Shown piece after piece: positions 16,779 through 25,344 of a stretch of DNA of 64,000 bases (positions are counted from its first letter, which is position 1; each line of letters starts with the position of its first letter). The stretch spans positions 310,001 to 374,000 of the forward strand of contig JBMYND010000001.1 of assembly GCA_049597955.1 (NCBI GenBank). The letters run 5' to 3'. Under the pieces are notes generated by a model. That model was not told the DNA's origin. It saw nothing but the letters and a program-made list of their open reading frames with translations, and made no database searches. The translations under genes and the position numbers were made by a program. Source of the DNA: JAYPAN01 sp049597955 (GTDB lineage: Bacteria; Pseudomonadota; Alphaproteobacteria; RS24).

Positions 16779-17954
16779 TTATAATCCAAGCTCGGCCTTT
16801 GCCAATATATTGCGTTGCACTTCGCTGGAGCCGCCATAAATCGTCGCCGCGCGATTATTCAGAAAATCAGCAATAGCGACCGGCGCTTTGGCGTGGCCTA
16901 TCGGCTTGACATTGCTGCCCAGCTCGCGCGCCTCCAATTGCCAAGGCATGGCGTGATAGCCAAGCGCCGCCATTGTCACTTCATCCATTTCCTGCTGTGC
17001 TTCCGTGGCAATGATTTTCAACCGTGATGAAGCCGTGCCGGGCGACTGCCCCGCCGCCAAAGCGCCCTGCACCCGAAACTCCGACATTTCAATGGCTTTG
17101 ACGCTCACCACCAATTCATTGAAGCGCGTCATCAGCGCCGGTTCATCAGCTTCCAAAACCAGCGGTTTCAACTCACCCAATTTGGTTGTCAGCCGTCCGG
17201 CATAGGCGCTTGACCGCTCAAAAGTCAGCAATGTCTTGGCGACTGTCCAACCTTCATTTTCCGCGCCAACCAGATTGGCAACCGGCACACGCACATTGTC
17301 GAAAAACACCTGATTGACCTCATGGTCACCGGCCAATGTGATGATGGGCTGGACAGTAATGCCCGGCCTATTCATATCAATCAGCAAAAAGGAGATGCCC
17401 TGTTGCGGTTTGCCCTCGGCATTGGTGCGCACAAGGCAGAAAATATGATTGGCGTGATGGGCGTAGCTCGTCCAGATTTTCGTGCCATTGATGATATAAT
17501 CATCGCCGTCGCGCTCGGCGCGGCATTGCAGGCTGGCCAAATCCGAGCCGGAGCCGGGTTCAGAATAGCCCTGACACCAGACATGCTCACCGGACAGCAA
17601 TTTCGGCAGATAATGTTGTTGCTGCTCGGCAGTGCCACACACCGCCAATGTCGGCCCTATCATATTCAAACCAAGCGGATAAAGCCGAGGCGCATTGGCG
17701 CGCGCGCAAGCACTTGACCAGATATAGCGTTGCATATCCGTCCAACCAGTGCCGCCAAACTCAACCGGCCAATGCGGCGCAACCCAACCCTGCGCGTGCA
17801 AAATACGGTGCCAACGCATGGTCGGCTCATGTTCGCCGCAAATACCGCTGGCCAATTGGCCGGCCCGACGCAATTCCGCATCCAAATGGGTTTCCAGAAA
17901 ATTCTCAACTTCTGCCTGAAATGCCAAATCTTCAGATGACAGCCTCATTTCCAT
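16779..17954 (-). CDS. Acyl-CoA dehydrogenase
   Basis: A 391-residue FAD-dependent dehydrogenase. It has the expected helical N-terminus, the GYSEPGSGSDLASL flavin/substrate motif, the GTKIWTSYAHHA middle sheet and the C-terminal IYGGSSEVQRNILA signature. The start is the ATG at 17954 with AGGAG upstream; the frame also reaches a TTG at 17960. The closest recognisable group is the long or branched acyl, steroid-side-chain-like dehydrogenases annotated FadE. No partner enzyme is adjacent, so the chain specificity is unknown. Confidence 0.88.
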   Translation of the reverse strand: MEMRLSSEDLAFQAEVENFLETHLDAELRRAGQLASGICGEHEPTMRWHRILHAQGWVAPHWPVEFGGTGWTDMQRYIWSSACARANAPRLYPLGLNMIGPTLAVCGTAEQQQHYLPKLLSGEHVWCQGYSEPGSGSDLASLQCRAERDGDDYIINGTKIWTSYAHHANHIFCLVRTNAEGKPQQGISFLLIDMNRPGITVQPIITLAGDHEVNQVFFDNVRVPVANLVGAENEGWTVAKTLLTFERSSAYAGRLTTKLGELKPLVLEADEPALMTRFNELVVSVKAIEMSEFRVQGALAAGQSPGTASSRLKIIATEAQQEMDEVTMAALGYHAMPWQLEARELGSNVKPIGHAKAPVAIADFLNNRAATIYGGSSEVQRNILAKAELGL

Positions 17955-18215
17955 CGCCAACTCCTGCCCAAAGGGTTATTGCCGTAAAATCAGTCGCGCC
18001 TGCACCGATAAAACGCAGACAGGCGCGAATCCCAAGCGAGTGCATCATCTCTGCATAATACTGTCAAGGCGACTTGGCGCGTTTACCGGCCTTTCAGCAC
18101 CTTATATTGCGGCTTGGTGCCACTGCGACACCATTTGACATGGTAAATGCCAAAATATAGCATTGATGACAATGGCTCGGTCATGGGCAGGCTGTCAGCA
18201 CAGAGGGGGATGATT

Positions 18216-19256
18216 ATGACAATAGATAAACCGATAAAATTTGTCGGCGGCACTGGCTCACCCTACACACAGAAAATGCTGGCCTTGATGCGCTATCGTC
18301 AAATCCCCTATTCCATAATTTGGGGGCAGCCTGCCGATTATTGCGCCGCAATAGGCGTAGAGCCGCCCAAGCCGACATTCATGCCGACTTTCTTGTTCGA
18401 GGACAATGACCAAATCACCGCGCAATGCGACTCAACGCCAATTATTCGCCGTTTGGAGGCAGATTTCACAGCGCGCTCAGTCTTGCCGCGCGACCCTGCC
18501 CTCGCCTTTATCGATTATTTGATTGAGGATTTTGGCGATGAATGGTGCACAAAATATATGTTCCACTATCGCTGGCACTTTGAGGCCGACGCGGAAAATG
18601 CGTCAAGCCTGTTGCCATTAAGCATGAACTTGCATTTATCGCCTGAACAATATGCGCAATATAAAGCCTATATTAAAGACCGGCAGGTCAACCGGCTTTA
18701 CGTTGTTGGCTCGAATGATATTACCGCCCCGATGATTGATGCCAGCTATCGGCGTTTTTTGCAGGCTATGGAAAACCATCTTGCCGCGCAGGATTTCATG
18801 CTTGGCAAGCGCCCGGCGGCAGGTGATTTTGGCATTTACGGGCAATTGACGCAGCTCATCGCCTTTGACCCGACGCCGCGCGCCATTGCCCATGAAATAT
18901 CACATCGCACTGTGGCCTGGATTGAGCATATGCGGGATTTGAGCGGTATTGAGCCGACAGATTCAGATTGGGTGGCATTGGGAGACCAGCCGGACAGTTT
19001 GCGCGCGCTGCTGGCAGAAATTGGCCGTGTCTATGCACCGGCGCAAATGGCCAATGCCAAAGCGGTTATGGCCGGTGATGAAAGCTGGACGGCGGAAATT
19101 GACGGCGCGCAATGGACGCAGCCAACATTTCCTTATCAGGCCAAATGCCTCAAATGGACCAATGAGCAATATCAGGCGCTGGATGCCAGCGCCCGCAGCC
19201 AAGTCGATGCGCTGCTGTCCGGCACCGGTGTCGAGGCCATGCTGTCTGCCGAGTAA
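18216..19256 (+). CDS. Glutathione S-transferase family protein (long form)
   Basis: A 346-residue protein. The N-terminus is a thioredoxin-fold GST domain (IKFVGGTGSPYTQKMLALMRYRQIPY, cis-Pro region near MPTFLFED, then CDSTPIIRRLE). A helical C-terminal domain of about 240 residues follows, roughly 100 longer than classical GSTs. The ATG at 18216 lies six bases after a GGGGG site; the frame opens earlier at 18147 without one. A second GST-fold gene lies at 19769-20545, oppositely oriented. Substrate unknown. Confidence 0.8.
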   Translation: MTIDKPIKFVGGTGSPYTQKMLALMRYRQIPYSIIWGQPADYCAAIGVEPPKPTFMPTFLFEDNDQITAQCDSTPIIRRLEADFTARSVLPRDPALAFIDYLIEDFGDEWCTKYMFHYRWHFEADAENASSLLPLSMNLHLSPEQYAQYKAYIKDRQVNRLYVVGSNDITAPMIDASYRRFLQAMENHLAAQDFMLGKRPAAGDFGIYGQLTQLIAFDPTPRAIAHEISHRTVAWIEHMRDLSGIEPTDSDWVALGDQPDSLRALLAEIGRVYAPAQMANAKAVMAGDESWTAEIDGAQWTQPTFPYQAKCLKWTNEQYQALDASARSQVDALLSGTGVEAMLSAE

Positions 19257-19272
19257 ACGGCAGGCGCAAGCC

Positions 19273-19311
19273 AGCTCAGTCTTTCAGCTCAGTTTTTCAG
19301 CTCAGTCTTTC
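19273..19311. repeat. Three tandem 13-bp repeats over a gene end
   Basis: Three back-to-back copies of AGCTCAGTCTTTC (the middle copy has T for C at one position). The last copy contains the stop codon of the leftward MotA/ExbB-like gene. The unit is not a multiple of three, so copy-number change in the third unit could alter that C-terminus. Confidence 0.9.
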
Positions 19312-19670
19312 AAACCGGCCGACACAATCATGGTCATGAATTGCAAAACATGGCCATAAAGCGGGGTCAAAAAAGCAATAGACAGGGCGGCAAAAATTTG
19401 CGCTGCTGTCAGCTCCGGCTGCGCGGCATAGGCGCTTGAAATCATCACAACACCCATCAAAAAGCCGACCCAACCGGCCAATGCTGCCGCCCGTCCGGTA
19501 TGCTCCCAAAATGCACTTCCCGATTTATTTCGCGACGCCACCAAAGCCAGCGCTCCGGTCATTAAAATAACAAAGGCAAATGCCTTGGCATCGATAAAGG
19601 CCGCTGAATTGGCAATCCAAACCAATATAACGCCTGCCAGGGCAAGCCCCCCATAAGCCAACTTATCCAT
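19302..19670 (-). CDS. Small MotA/ExbB-like membrane protein
   Basis: A 122-residue membrane protein with four likely spans. The pattern FIDAKAFAFVILMTGALALV resembles the N-terminus of MotA. The later GWVGFLMGVVMI, then AALSIAFLTPLYGHVLQFM, resembles the paired channel helices of MotA/TolQ/ExbB (GxxGTxxGL, then AxALxTTxYG). The cytoplasmic loop that makes MotA about 250 residues is almost absent. The ATG at 19670 has AGGAG upstream. The family link is inference from pattern; a MotB/ExbD partner is not adjacent. Confidence 0.6.
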   Translation of the reverse strand: MDKLAYGGLALAGVILVWIANSAAFIDAKAFAFVILMTGALALVASRNKSGSAFWEHTGRAAALAGWVGFLMGVVMISSAYAAQPELTAAQIFAALSIAFLTPLYGHVLQFMTMIVSAGLKD

Positions 19671-19768
19671 TGAATACTCCTGCAAACTTCAAATGCCGGT
19701 TATCCGGCAATAAGCAGCCTATCGCAATTACCCCTTTCGGAAAGGAAAATCCGGCAGCCTGCCTGCCG

Positions 19769-20545
19769 TCAAATATGCATAAATTTTTGGTAAGGCTCCA
19801 AATCGGCGGCGAATGTGTCCAGCGCAAGCAGCTTTTTGATATGCTTATGCAAAGCCGGATAGTGCCGTAATTTTGGCAGAATAGGCGCAAGGCCAAGACC
19901 GGTAAGCTTGTCAACCATTCGGCCCTCATGGCTCATCAAGGCAAACTCGCAAACCATCACAATATCAGCCAAGCTCAATTCATCCGAAGCGAGATATGCC
20001 TGCCCCGTCAGAATATCGTTCAATGTCGCGCAATAGCGCTCAAAGGCACTGTCCATTGTCGCGTGCAGCGCATCAGTCAGCCCTTCTCCGGCCAGAATAT
20101 ATTTCTGTATCAAATCGGCGAATAACAGCGTCTTGTCGAGAAACCCGTCAATGCGCGCCCGTTCAGCCGGACTTGCACCATAAACAGCCGGCGCATTGGG
20201 GCCGGTCAAGGCGGCCAGACGCATAATGCTGTTGGATTCAAAAACCCCGATACTGCCATTTTCGGCAAAAGCAGCGGGAATGTCACCAAATGGATTGGCT
20301 TTCATAAAAGCATCTGTCTTATAAACCGTGCCGCTAAAGCCGGTGCTGGCCGTGCGCTGCGCCGCTGCATGGGTCTTGCGCCCTTCATCATCCAGCTTGA
20401 CCGCCGCATAATCCCACAGCCAATTAACCATTTCCGGCGGCGTGTCACCTATCACTTCAATGATGGCGCCGGAATAACGGGCTGCAATCAGCGCCTTATA
20501 GACGCGCGGATTGGGCAGATAAGAAAAAATTCTGATATCACTCAT
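19769..20545 (-). CDS. Glutathione S-transferase family protein
   Basis: A 258-residue GST. A thioredoxin-fold N-terminus (IRIFSYLPNPRVYKALIAARYSG), a domain junction NPFGDIPAAF, the VFESNSIMRLAAL glutathione-binding turn, and the C-terminal helical domain with LSLADIVMVCEF are all visible. The layout is like the eEF1B-gamma-type GSTs. The start is the ATG with GGGGAG upstream. It is divergent from the glycerate kinase gene across a 133-base gap. Confidence 0.85.
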   Translation of the reverse strand: MSDIRIFSYLPNPRVYKALIAARYSGAIIEVIGDTPPEMVNWLWDYAAVKLDDEGRKTHAAAQRTASTGFSGTVYKTDAFMKANPFGDIPAAFAENGSIGVFESNSIMRLAALTGPNAPAVYGASPAERARIDGFLDKTLLFADLIQKYILAGEGLTDALHATMDSAFERYCATLNDILTGQAYLASDELSLADIVMVCEFALMSHEGRMVDKLTGLGLAPILPKLRHYPALHKHIKKLLALDTFAADLEPYQKFMHI

Positions 20546-20678
20546 GCGACCATGCTCCCCTTGCATTTCAGACTGCCCGAGCCGGATTGAGCCGTCAATA
20601 TGGGGCAAGGCCCCTATTTTTTGGCAATATCGCAAAATTGACCTTGGCAGCGCGCGCGTCATCTGTCTAAATCAAGCG

Positions 20679-21473
20679 ATGCAACTCAGCCAGCTTGTCG
20701 GTGATTTAGGCCAATTCATTATCGCACAACAAAGCACCGCGCCCTTTATCTTTGCCATTTCCGGCGGTCAGGGGGCGGGCAAATCAACCCTGTGCCGCGC
20801 CTTGACCCAATATCTTGCCGATAAGGGCAAAATAGCGGTCACGCTGGGGCTGGATGATTTTTACCTATCCGCATCAGCGCGCCAAGAATGCGCCGCCCAA
20901 GTGCATCCGCTTTGTGCGACACGCGGCGTTCCCGGCACGCATAATGTTGACCTGATGCGCGCGACCCTTCGCGCATTGCAAAGCGCCTCGGCAAATGCCG
21001 AAATCCGCATCCCCATTTTCAGCAAAAGCCATGACGATTGCCTGCCGCGCGAAGAATGGGCGCGTTTTACCGGCCGACCCGATGTCATATTGCTTGAGGG
21101 CTGGTGTGTTGGCGGGCGCGCCGATTTCATTTCCCCTGCCCCGCAAACCGATTGGGAAAATCGCCATGACCCGGAGGGCGTTTGGAAAGGCTGGACATAT
21201 CAACAAGCCGCCGCCTATGGCGATATATGGGATGCTTGCCATGCCCTGCTTTTGATACGCCAGAATGATTTCGATGCGGTGATAGACAGCCGGTGGCGAC
21301 AGGAACAGGACAATGCTGCGGCAAGCGGTGTCTGGCAATTTGCCAATCGGGCGGAAGTCGCCGATTTTTGCGCCCATTATGAAAGCTGGACATTGGGCAT
21401 TTGGAAAGAATTGCCGAAACAGGCAAATTTTGTCATTGGCCGCGACGCCAATTACATTTATCAATATCTCTAG
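20679..21473 (+). CDS. D-glycerate kinase (plant-type GLYK / P-loop kinase)
   Basis: A 264-residue P-loop kinase. Walker A is AISGGQGAGKST (Lys35), followed by GLDDFYLSASAR and the GTHNVDLM and LLEGWCVGGR motifs of the plant-type D-glycerate 3-kinase family. It would phosphorylate D-glycerate to 3-phosphoglycerate. It is followed 20 bases later by the glucosylglycerate phosphorylase gene, whose product releases glycerate, so together they recover both halves of glucosylglycerate. The ATG at 20679 is weakly supported by a ribosome site but fits the family N-terminus. Confidence 0.85.
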   Translation: MQLSQLVGDLGQFIIAQQSTAPFIFAISGGQGAGKSTLCRALTQYLADKGKIAVTLGLDDFYLSASARQECAAQVHPLCATRGVPGTHNVDLMRATLRALQSASANAEIRIPIFSKSHDDCLPREEWARFTGRPDVILLEGWCVGGRADFISPAPQTDWENRHDPEGVWKGWTYQQAAAYGDIWDACHALLLIRQNDFDAVIDSRWRQEQDNAAASGVWQFANRAEVADFCAHYESWTLGIWKELPKQANFVIGRDANYIYQYL

Positions 21474-21493
21474 TTGTTCTTAAGTTTCCTCCC

Positions 21494-23209
21494 ATGCTGC
21501 AAGACATACTGACAAAACATATTGAATTGATTTATCCCGACCTTGACGCGCCGGCTCTGGCGACGCGCCTATGTGAACTATTCGCGTTGGCGCCGGAAAG
21601 CCAAGCCCAATGGCGCGACAATTTATGGTCGCAGGAAGACAGTTTCCTGATTACCTATGGCGACAGCATTATTTCCGATAATCGCGCGCCATTGCAAAAC
21701 ACGCTGCATCTGATGAAGGATTTATTGCAGGGCGCAATTTCCGGCATTCACATTCTTCCCTATTTCCCTTTTTCATCAGATGATGGTTTTGCCGTAAAGG
21801 ATTATGAGACAGTGCGCCCCGATTTGGGTGATTGGGATGATATTGCCGAAATTGGCAGCCAGTTTCGGCTTATGTCGGATGTGGTGATAAATCATGCTTC
21901 CGCCGGTCATAAATGGTTCCAGCAATTTCTTGCCGATGAAGCGCCGGGGCGTGATTATATTATGACCGCCACCGCCGATGATGATGTCTCGCAAGTCATC
22001 CGGCCACGCCCTTCTCCGCTTTTGGTGCCGGTGCAAACAAAGGCGGGCGAGAAGTTGGTTTGGTGCACATTCAGCCCCGACCAAGTGGATTTGGATTTCT
22101 CCAATCCCGAATTGCTTTGCGAATTTATCCGCCTGCTGAAATTTTACATTGATGCGGGCGTGCGGGTATTTCGTTTGGACGCTGTTGGCTTTTTATGGAA
22201 ACAGCCCGGCACAAATTGTCTGCATTTGCCACAAACCCATGAAATCATCAAACTTATGCGCACTTTGATTGACCATTTGGACGAAACGGTTTTGCTGGTC
22301 ACCGAAACAAATGTGCCAAATCATGAGAATGTCGCCTATTTCGGTAATGGCAATGAGGCGCATATTATTTACAATTTCAGCCTGCCGCCCTTGCTGGTTC
22401 ACGCCCTGCTGACCGGCCAATCGAGCTATTTGCGGCGCTGGATGATGTCCATGGCACCCAGTCAAGACGGCTGCGCCTTTCTCAATTTTTCTGCCTCGCA
22501 TGACGGTATTGGCCTGCGTCCGGTGGAAGGTCTGTTGCCACAAGAAGAAGTCGACAAAATGGTTGAGGCTGTGCAGTCATTTGGCGGCCGTTTGACCATG
22601 CGCACCTATCAAGACCGGCAAGTGCCCTATGAGATGAACACCACGCTTTTTAGCGCGCTGAAAGGCACAATTGACGGGGCGGATGACATGCAAGTGCCGC
22701 GTTTTATCGCGTCACAAACCATTATGATGTCGCTGGAAGGAATACCCGCCTTTTATGTGCAGAGCTTTCTGGCTTCGGAAAATGATGAAGCCTTGGCCGA
22801 AAAAACCGGCCAAAATCGATCGCTGAATCGCCGCCAATGGCGGGCCGAACAAGTTGATGGCGAACTGGCCGACCCGACCGCGCCCATGGCACAGATTTTC
22901 CATGAGCTCAAACGCCGCTTGCATATTCGCAAACAGCAAAAGGCATTTCATCCGGATGCCACTCAATTTACCTTGCACATTAATCCCGGCATGTTCGGCT
23001 TTTGGCGGCAAAGCCTCGACCGGCAACAATCGCTTTTTGTCGTGACCAATATCACGCCGGAGCCAAAAACATTGAGTCTGCGCGACATTAACCTGTTCGC
23101 CAATACGCAATGGGTTGATTTGCTGCGCGATAAAGAGGTTAATCCGGAAGATGAAGAGCTGGTTTTGCAGCCCTATCAGACCGTATGGATTACCAATCTG
23201 GCGCGCTGA
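21494..23209 (+). CDS. Glycoside hydrolase family 13_18 phosphorylase, probable glucosylglycerate phosphorylase
   Basis: A 571-residue sucrose-phosphorylase-like enzyme. The GH13 catalytic residues are visible: nucleophile Asp229 (FRLDAVGF), acid/base Glu271 (TETNVP) and the His336-Asp337 pair (SASHDGIG). LPYFPFSSDDGFAV is typical of subfamily 18. The family includes sucrose, sucrose-6-phosphate, glucosylglycerol and glucosylglycerate phosphorylases (E. coli YcjM being the last type). Flanking glycerate kinase, GpgS and GpgP genes point to glucosylglycerate as substrate, yielding glucose-1-phosphate and glycerate. Specificity is inferred from context. Confidence 0.85.
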   Translation: MLQDILTKHIELIYPDLDAPALATRLCELFALAPESQAQWRDNLWSQEDSFLITYGDSIISDNRAPLQNTLHLMKDLLQGAISGIHILPYFPFSSDDGFAVKDYETVRPDLGDWDDIAEIGSQFRLMSDVVINHASAGHKWFQQFLADEAPGRDYIMTATADDDVSQVIRPRPSPLLVPVQTKAGEKLVWCTFSPDQVDLDFSNPELLCEFIRLLKFYIDAGVRVFRLDAVGFLWKQPGTNCLHLPQTHEIIKLMRTLIDHLDETVLLVTETNVPNHENVAYFGNGNEAHIIYNFSLPPLLVHALLTGQSSYLRRWMMSMAPSQDGCAFLNFSASHDGIGLRPVEGLLPQEEVDKMVEAVQSFGGRLTMRTYQDRQVPYEMNTTLFSALKGTIDGADDMQVPRFIASQTIMMSLEGIPAFYVQSFLASENDEALAEKTGQNRSLNRRQWRAEQVDGELADPTAPMAQIFHELKRRLHIRKQQKAFHPDATQFTLHINPGMFGFWRQSLDRQQSLFVVTNITPEPKTLSLRDINLFANTQWVDLLRDKEVNPEDEELVLQPYQTVWITNLAR

Positions 23210-23218
23210 CAGTGCTTG

Positions 23219-24433
23219 TTAATCAGCATTATCCAGCCGCACAGCCTCGGCATAACGGGCCAGAAAATCGGGGCTGGCCGCATTGACGCGATTCCAGCTT
23301 GGCAGGAACGGCGTCTCCATCGGATTGCTCAAATAGGTCTCACCGGCAAGCATGATATTTTGGGCAAACAACTCCACCGCCGCCTCTTCGGAATGGCGGT
23401 CAAGCGTCAGCCCGTTCATCAACGCATCATTGTAATAGCTGTCAATCCTGTCGAGCGCCTCGCGGAAATATGTGGCCTTGATGGTGCGGAATTTTTCGGC
23501 TGAGAAAATCTCGCCATCCGTGGCCAGCTTGCGGAAAATCGCTTTGCTGATATCCACGCTCATACGCGACAGCCCCTTGCCCGCATCATCGGCGGAAACC
23601 TCCTGATGCTTGTGGTCATATTGGTCAGCAATATCGACCTGCGCAATGACACGATTTGAATAATTGCGCCGCACTTCGGACAATACGCCAATCTCCAGCC
23701 CCCAATCGGACGGGATACGAATATCGGCGACCACATGGCTGCGCATGGCAAACTCACCGGCCAGCGGATAGCGGAAACTGTCGAGAAAGCGCAAATAGCT
23801 ATTATCGCCGCAAACTTTCCGCAATGCCGCCAGCAAGGGCGTGATAAGCAGCCGGGTTACGCGCCCGCCCAGCTTGTCGCCATTAATGCGCGGGTAATAG
23901 CCTTTGGAAAACACATAAGGAAAAACCGGATTGACCACCGGATAAAGCAGGCGCGCCAGCATGGTGCGCTCATAAGTGACAATATCGCAATCATGCAGAC
24001 CGATAACATCGACTTTGCGACTGGCCAGCATATAGCCAAAACAATACCAGACATTGCGCCCCTTGCCCGGCTCCGGCGGCGCCAGCCCCATTTCCGCCAG
24101 TTCCGCATCAAGCGCAGTCAGACGCGGCCCGTCATGCCACAACACAACGTGATTTTGCGGCAAGCGCGAAAAATATGATTTGGCATGGGCATATTCATCA
24201 CCATTGGCCCGGTCGAGGCCAATTACGATTTGCTCCAAATAGGGCACTTTGGCCAGTTCCGATACGATATTTTCCAGCGCCGGGCCGCTTAACTCGGAAT
24301 ACAGGCTGGGCAAAACCAGACCAATTGGCCGGCGCTGACCAAAACTCGTTAATTCATTTTCCATATCCTCAACCGAGCGACGGGTGAGATTATGCAAGGT
24401 TGAAACATTTCCATTTTGGAAAAAATCGGACAT
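23219..24433 (-). CDS. gpgS: Glucosyl-3-phosphoglycerate synthase (GT81)
   Basis: A 404-residue retaining glycosyltransferase that transfers glucose from an NDP-glucose to 3-phosphoglycerate. The GT-A fold is shown by GLVLPSLYSE near the N-terminus, the metal-binding D148-C-D150 motif (LHDCDIV), and the acceptor-site segments SKGYYPRINGDKLGGRVTRL and SDWGLEIGVLSEV. It follows the phosphatase gene by 36 bases in a leftward operon and converges on the phosphorylase gene with 9 bases between. An AAGGA site precedes the ATG. Confidence 0.9.
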   Translation of the reverse strand: MSDFFQNGNVSTLHNLTRRSVEDMENELTSFGQRRPIGLVLPSLYSELSGPALENIVSELAKVPYLEQIVIGLDRANGDEYAHAKSYFSRLPQNHVVLWHDGPRLTALDAELAEMGLAPPEPGKGRNVWYCFGYMLASRKVDVIGLHDCDIVTYERTMLARLLYPVVNPVFPYVFSKGYYPRINGDKLGGRVTRLLITPLLAALRKVCGDNSYLRFLDSFRYPLAGEFAMRSHVVADIRIPSDWGLEIGVLSEVRRNYSNRVIAQVDIADQYDHKHQEVSADDAGKGLSRMSVDISKAIFRKLATDGEIFSAEKFRTIKATYFREALDRIDSYYNDALMNGLTLDRHSEEAAVELFAQNIMLAGETYLSNPMETPFLPSWNRVNAASPDFLARYAEAVRLDNAD

Positions 24434-24469
24434 GGGAGACTATCCTTTACACATACTGTTCTGACTGTT

Positions 24470-25225
24470 TTACCCTATTTCTTCCCCCAAGAAAAACGCA
24501 ATCGCGTCGCACCAGCCTTGAGGCCCGGCTCGCTTTGTTTTGTAAATATGATTGCCCGGCGGCAGAAGCGGTGGTGCGGCCAAATGCGGATTGGCAACCA
24601 GCGCACCGCGGTCGGCAGCCAGTAACATGGCAATATCATTTGGCCCATCGCCCAGCGCCCAGCTTTCGCATGGCTTTGCCATATCAGCCTTTACCGCCCG
24701 CATGGCGGCGGCCTTGTCGCGTTTCGGCACAATATGAAAAAACCGCCCGCCACGGGTCACGCCGTAACCTTGCGCCGCCAGCATATCGGGCGGTGGCGGC
24801 CTATCGCCTTGCCAGATAAACGGTTCGCTTGCCGCGCGGGCGGCAGCGGCTTGCGCCGAAACCATATCAAGCCCGGTCAAAGCGGCAATCTCAGCAATCT
24901 CCATATCACCGAAACAATGCATATTGTCGCGAAGTGCCTTTGGCAGCTGGTCAATGGCCGCGCGAATATCGGCAATATCTGCCGCCTTGTTCACATGTCC
25001 GGCCGCATCAACAATCACCGCACCATTTTCAGCAATAAAGCCGCCACGCAACCCAATTTCGTCCATGAGCGGGCGCAATTCATCACAAGTCTTGCTGGTA
25101 ACAGGCATGACCGGAATATCGCGCGCCGCCAATGCTGCCAATGCCGGCTTCGCCAAATCATGCGCATAAGTCTCGTGGTCGAGCAATGTGCCGTCCAAAT
25201 CGGTGAACACGATTATATGGGTCAT
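24470..25225 (-). CDS. gpgP: Glucosyl-3-phosphoglycerate phosphatase (HAD-IIB, MPGP-like)
   Basis: A 251-residue HAD phosphatase of the mannosyl/glucosyl-3-phosphoglycerate phosphatase type. Catalytic motif I is FTDLDGTLLD (Asp9 nucleophile, Asp11), motif II is PVTSKT, motif III Lys171, and motif IV GDGPND (Asp193, Asp197). ENGAVI and RGGRFFHI are typical of the subgroup. With GpgS downstream, it would dephosphorylate glucosylphosphoglycerate to glucosylglycerate, a compatible solute. It is first in the two-gene leftward operon, divergent from the PhyH gene. Confidence 0.88.
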   Translation of the reverse strand: MTHIIVFTDLDGTLLDHETYAHDLAKPALAALAARDIPVMPVTSKTCDELRPLMDEIGLRGGFIAENGAVIVDAAGHVNKAADIADIRAAIDQLPKALRDNMHCFGDMEIAEIAALTGLDMVSAQAAAARAASEPFIWQGDRPPPPDMLAAQGYGVTRGGRFFHIVPKRDKAAAMRAVKADMAKPCESWALGDGPNDIAMLLAADRGALVANPHLAAPPLLPPGNHIYKTKRAGPQGWCDAIAFFLGEEIG

Positions 25226-25344
25226 AACAGCAAATTAGCTTATTTGGCCGATTCGAAAAGCCGGATAACATCCTCCGAAACAGTTGAAACAAGCGGTGAA
25301 AACTTTTAACCTTCGCGCTGATACAGTCTTTGAGGGAAGCGGCG

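Noticed and set aside
17955..18215. Possible hidden gene in the longest gap
   Set aside because: Both strands have early stops and no ribosome site with a plausible short frame; the in-frame extension of the GST gene from 18147 lacks a ribosome site.
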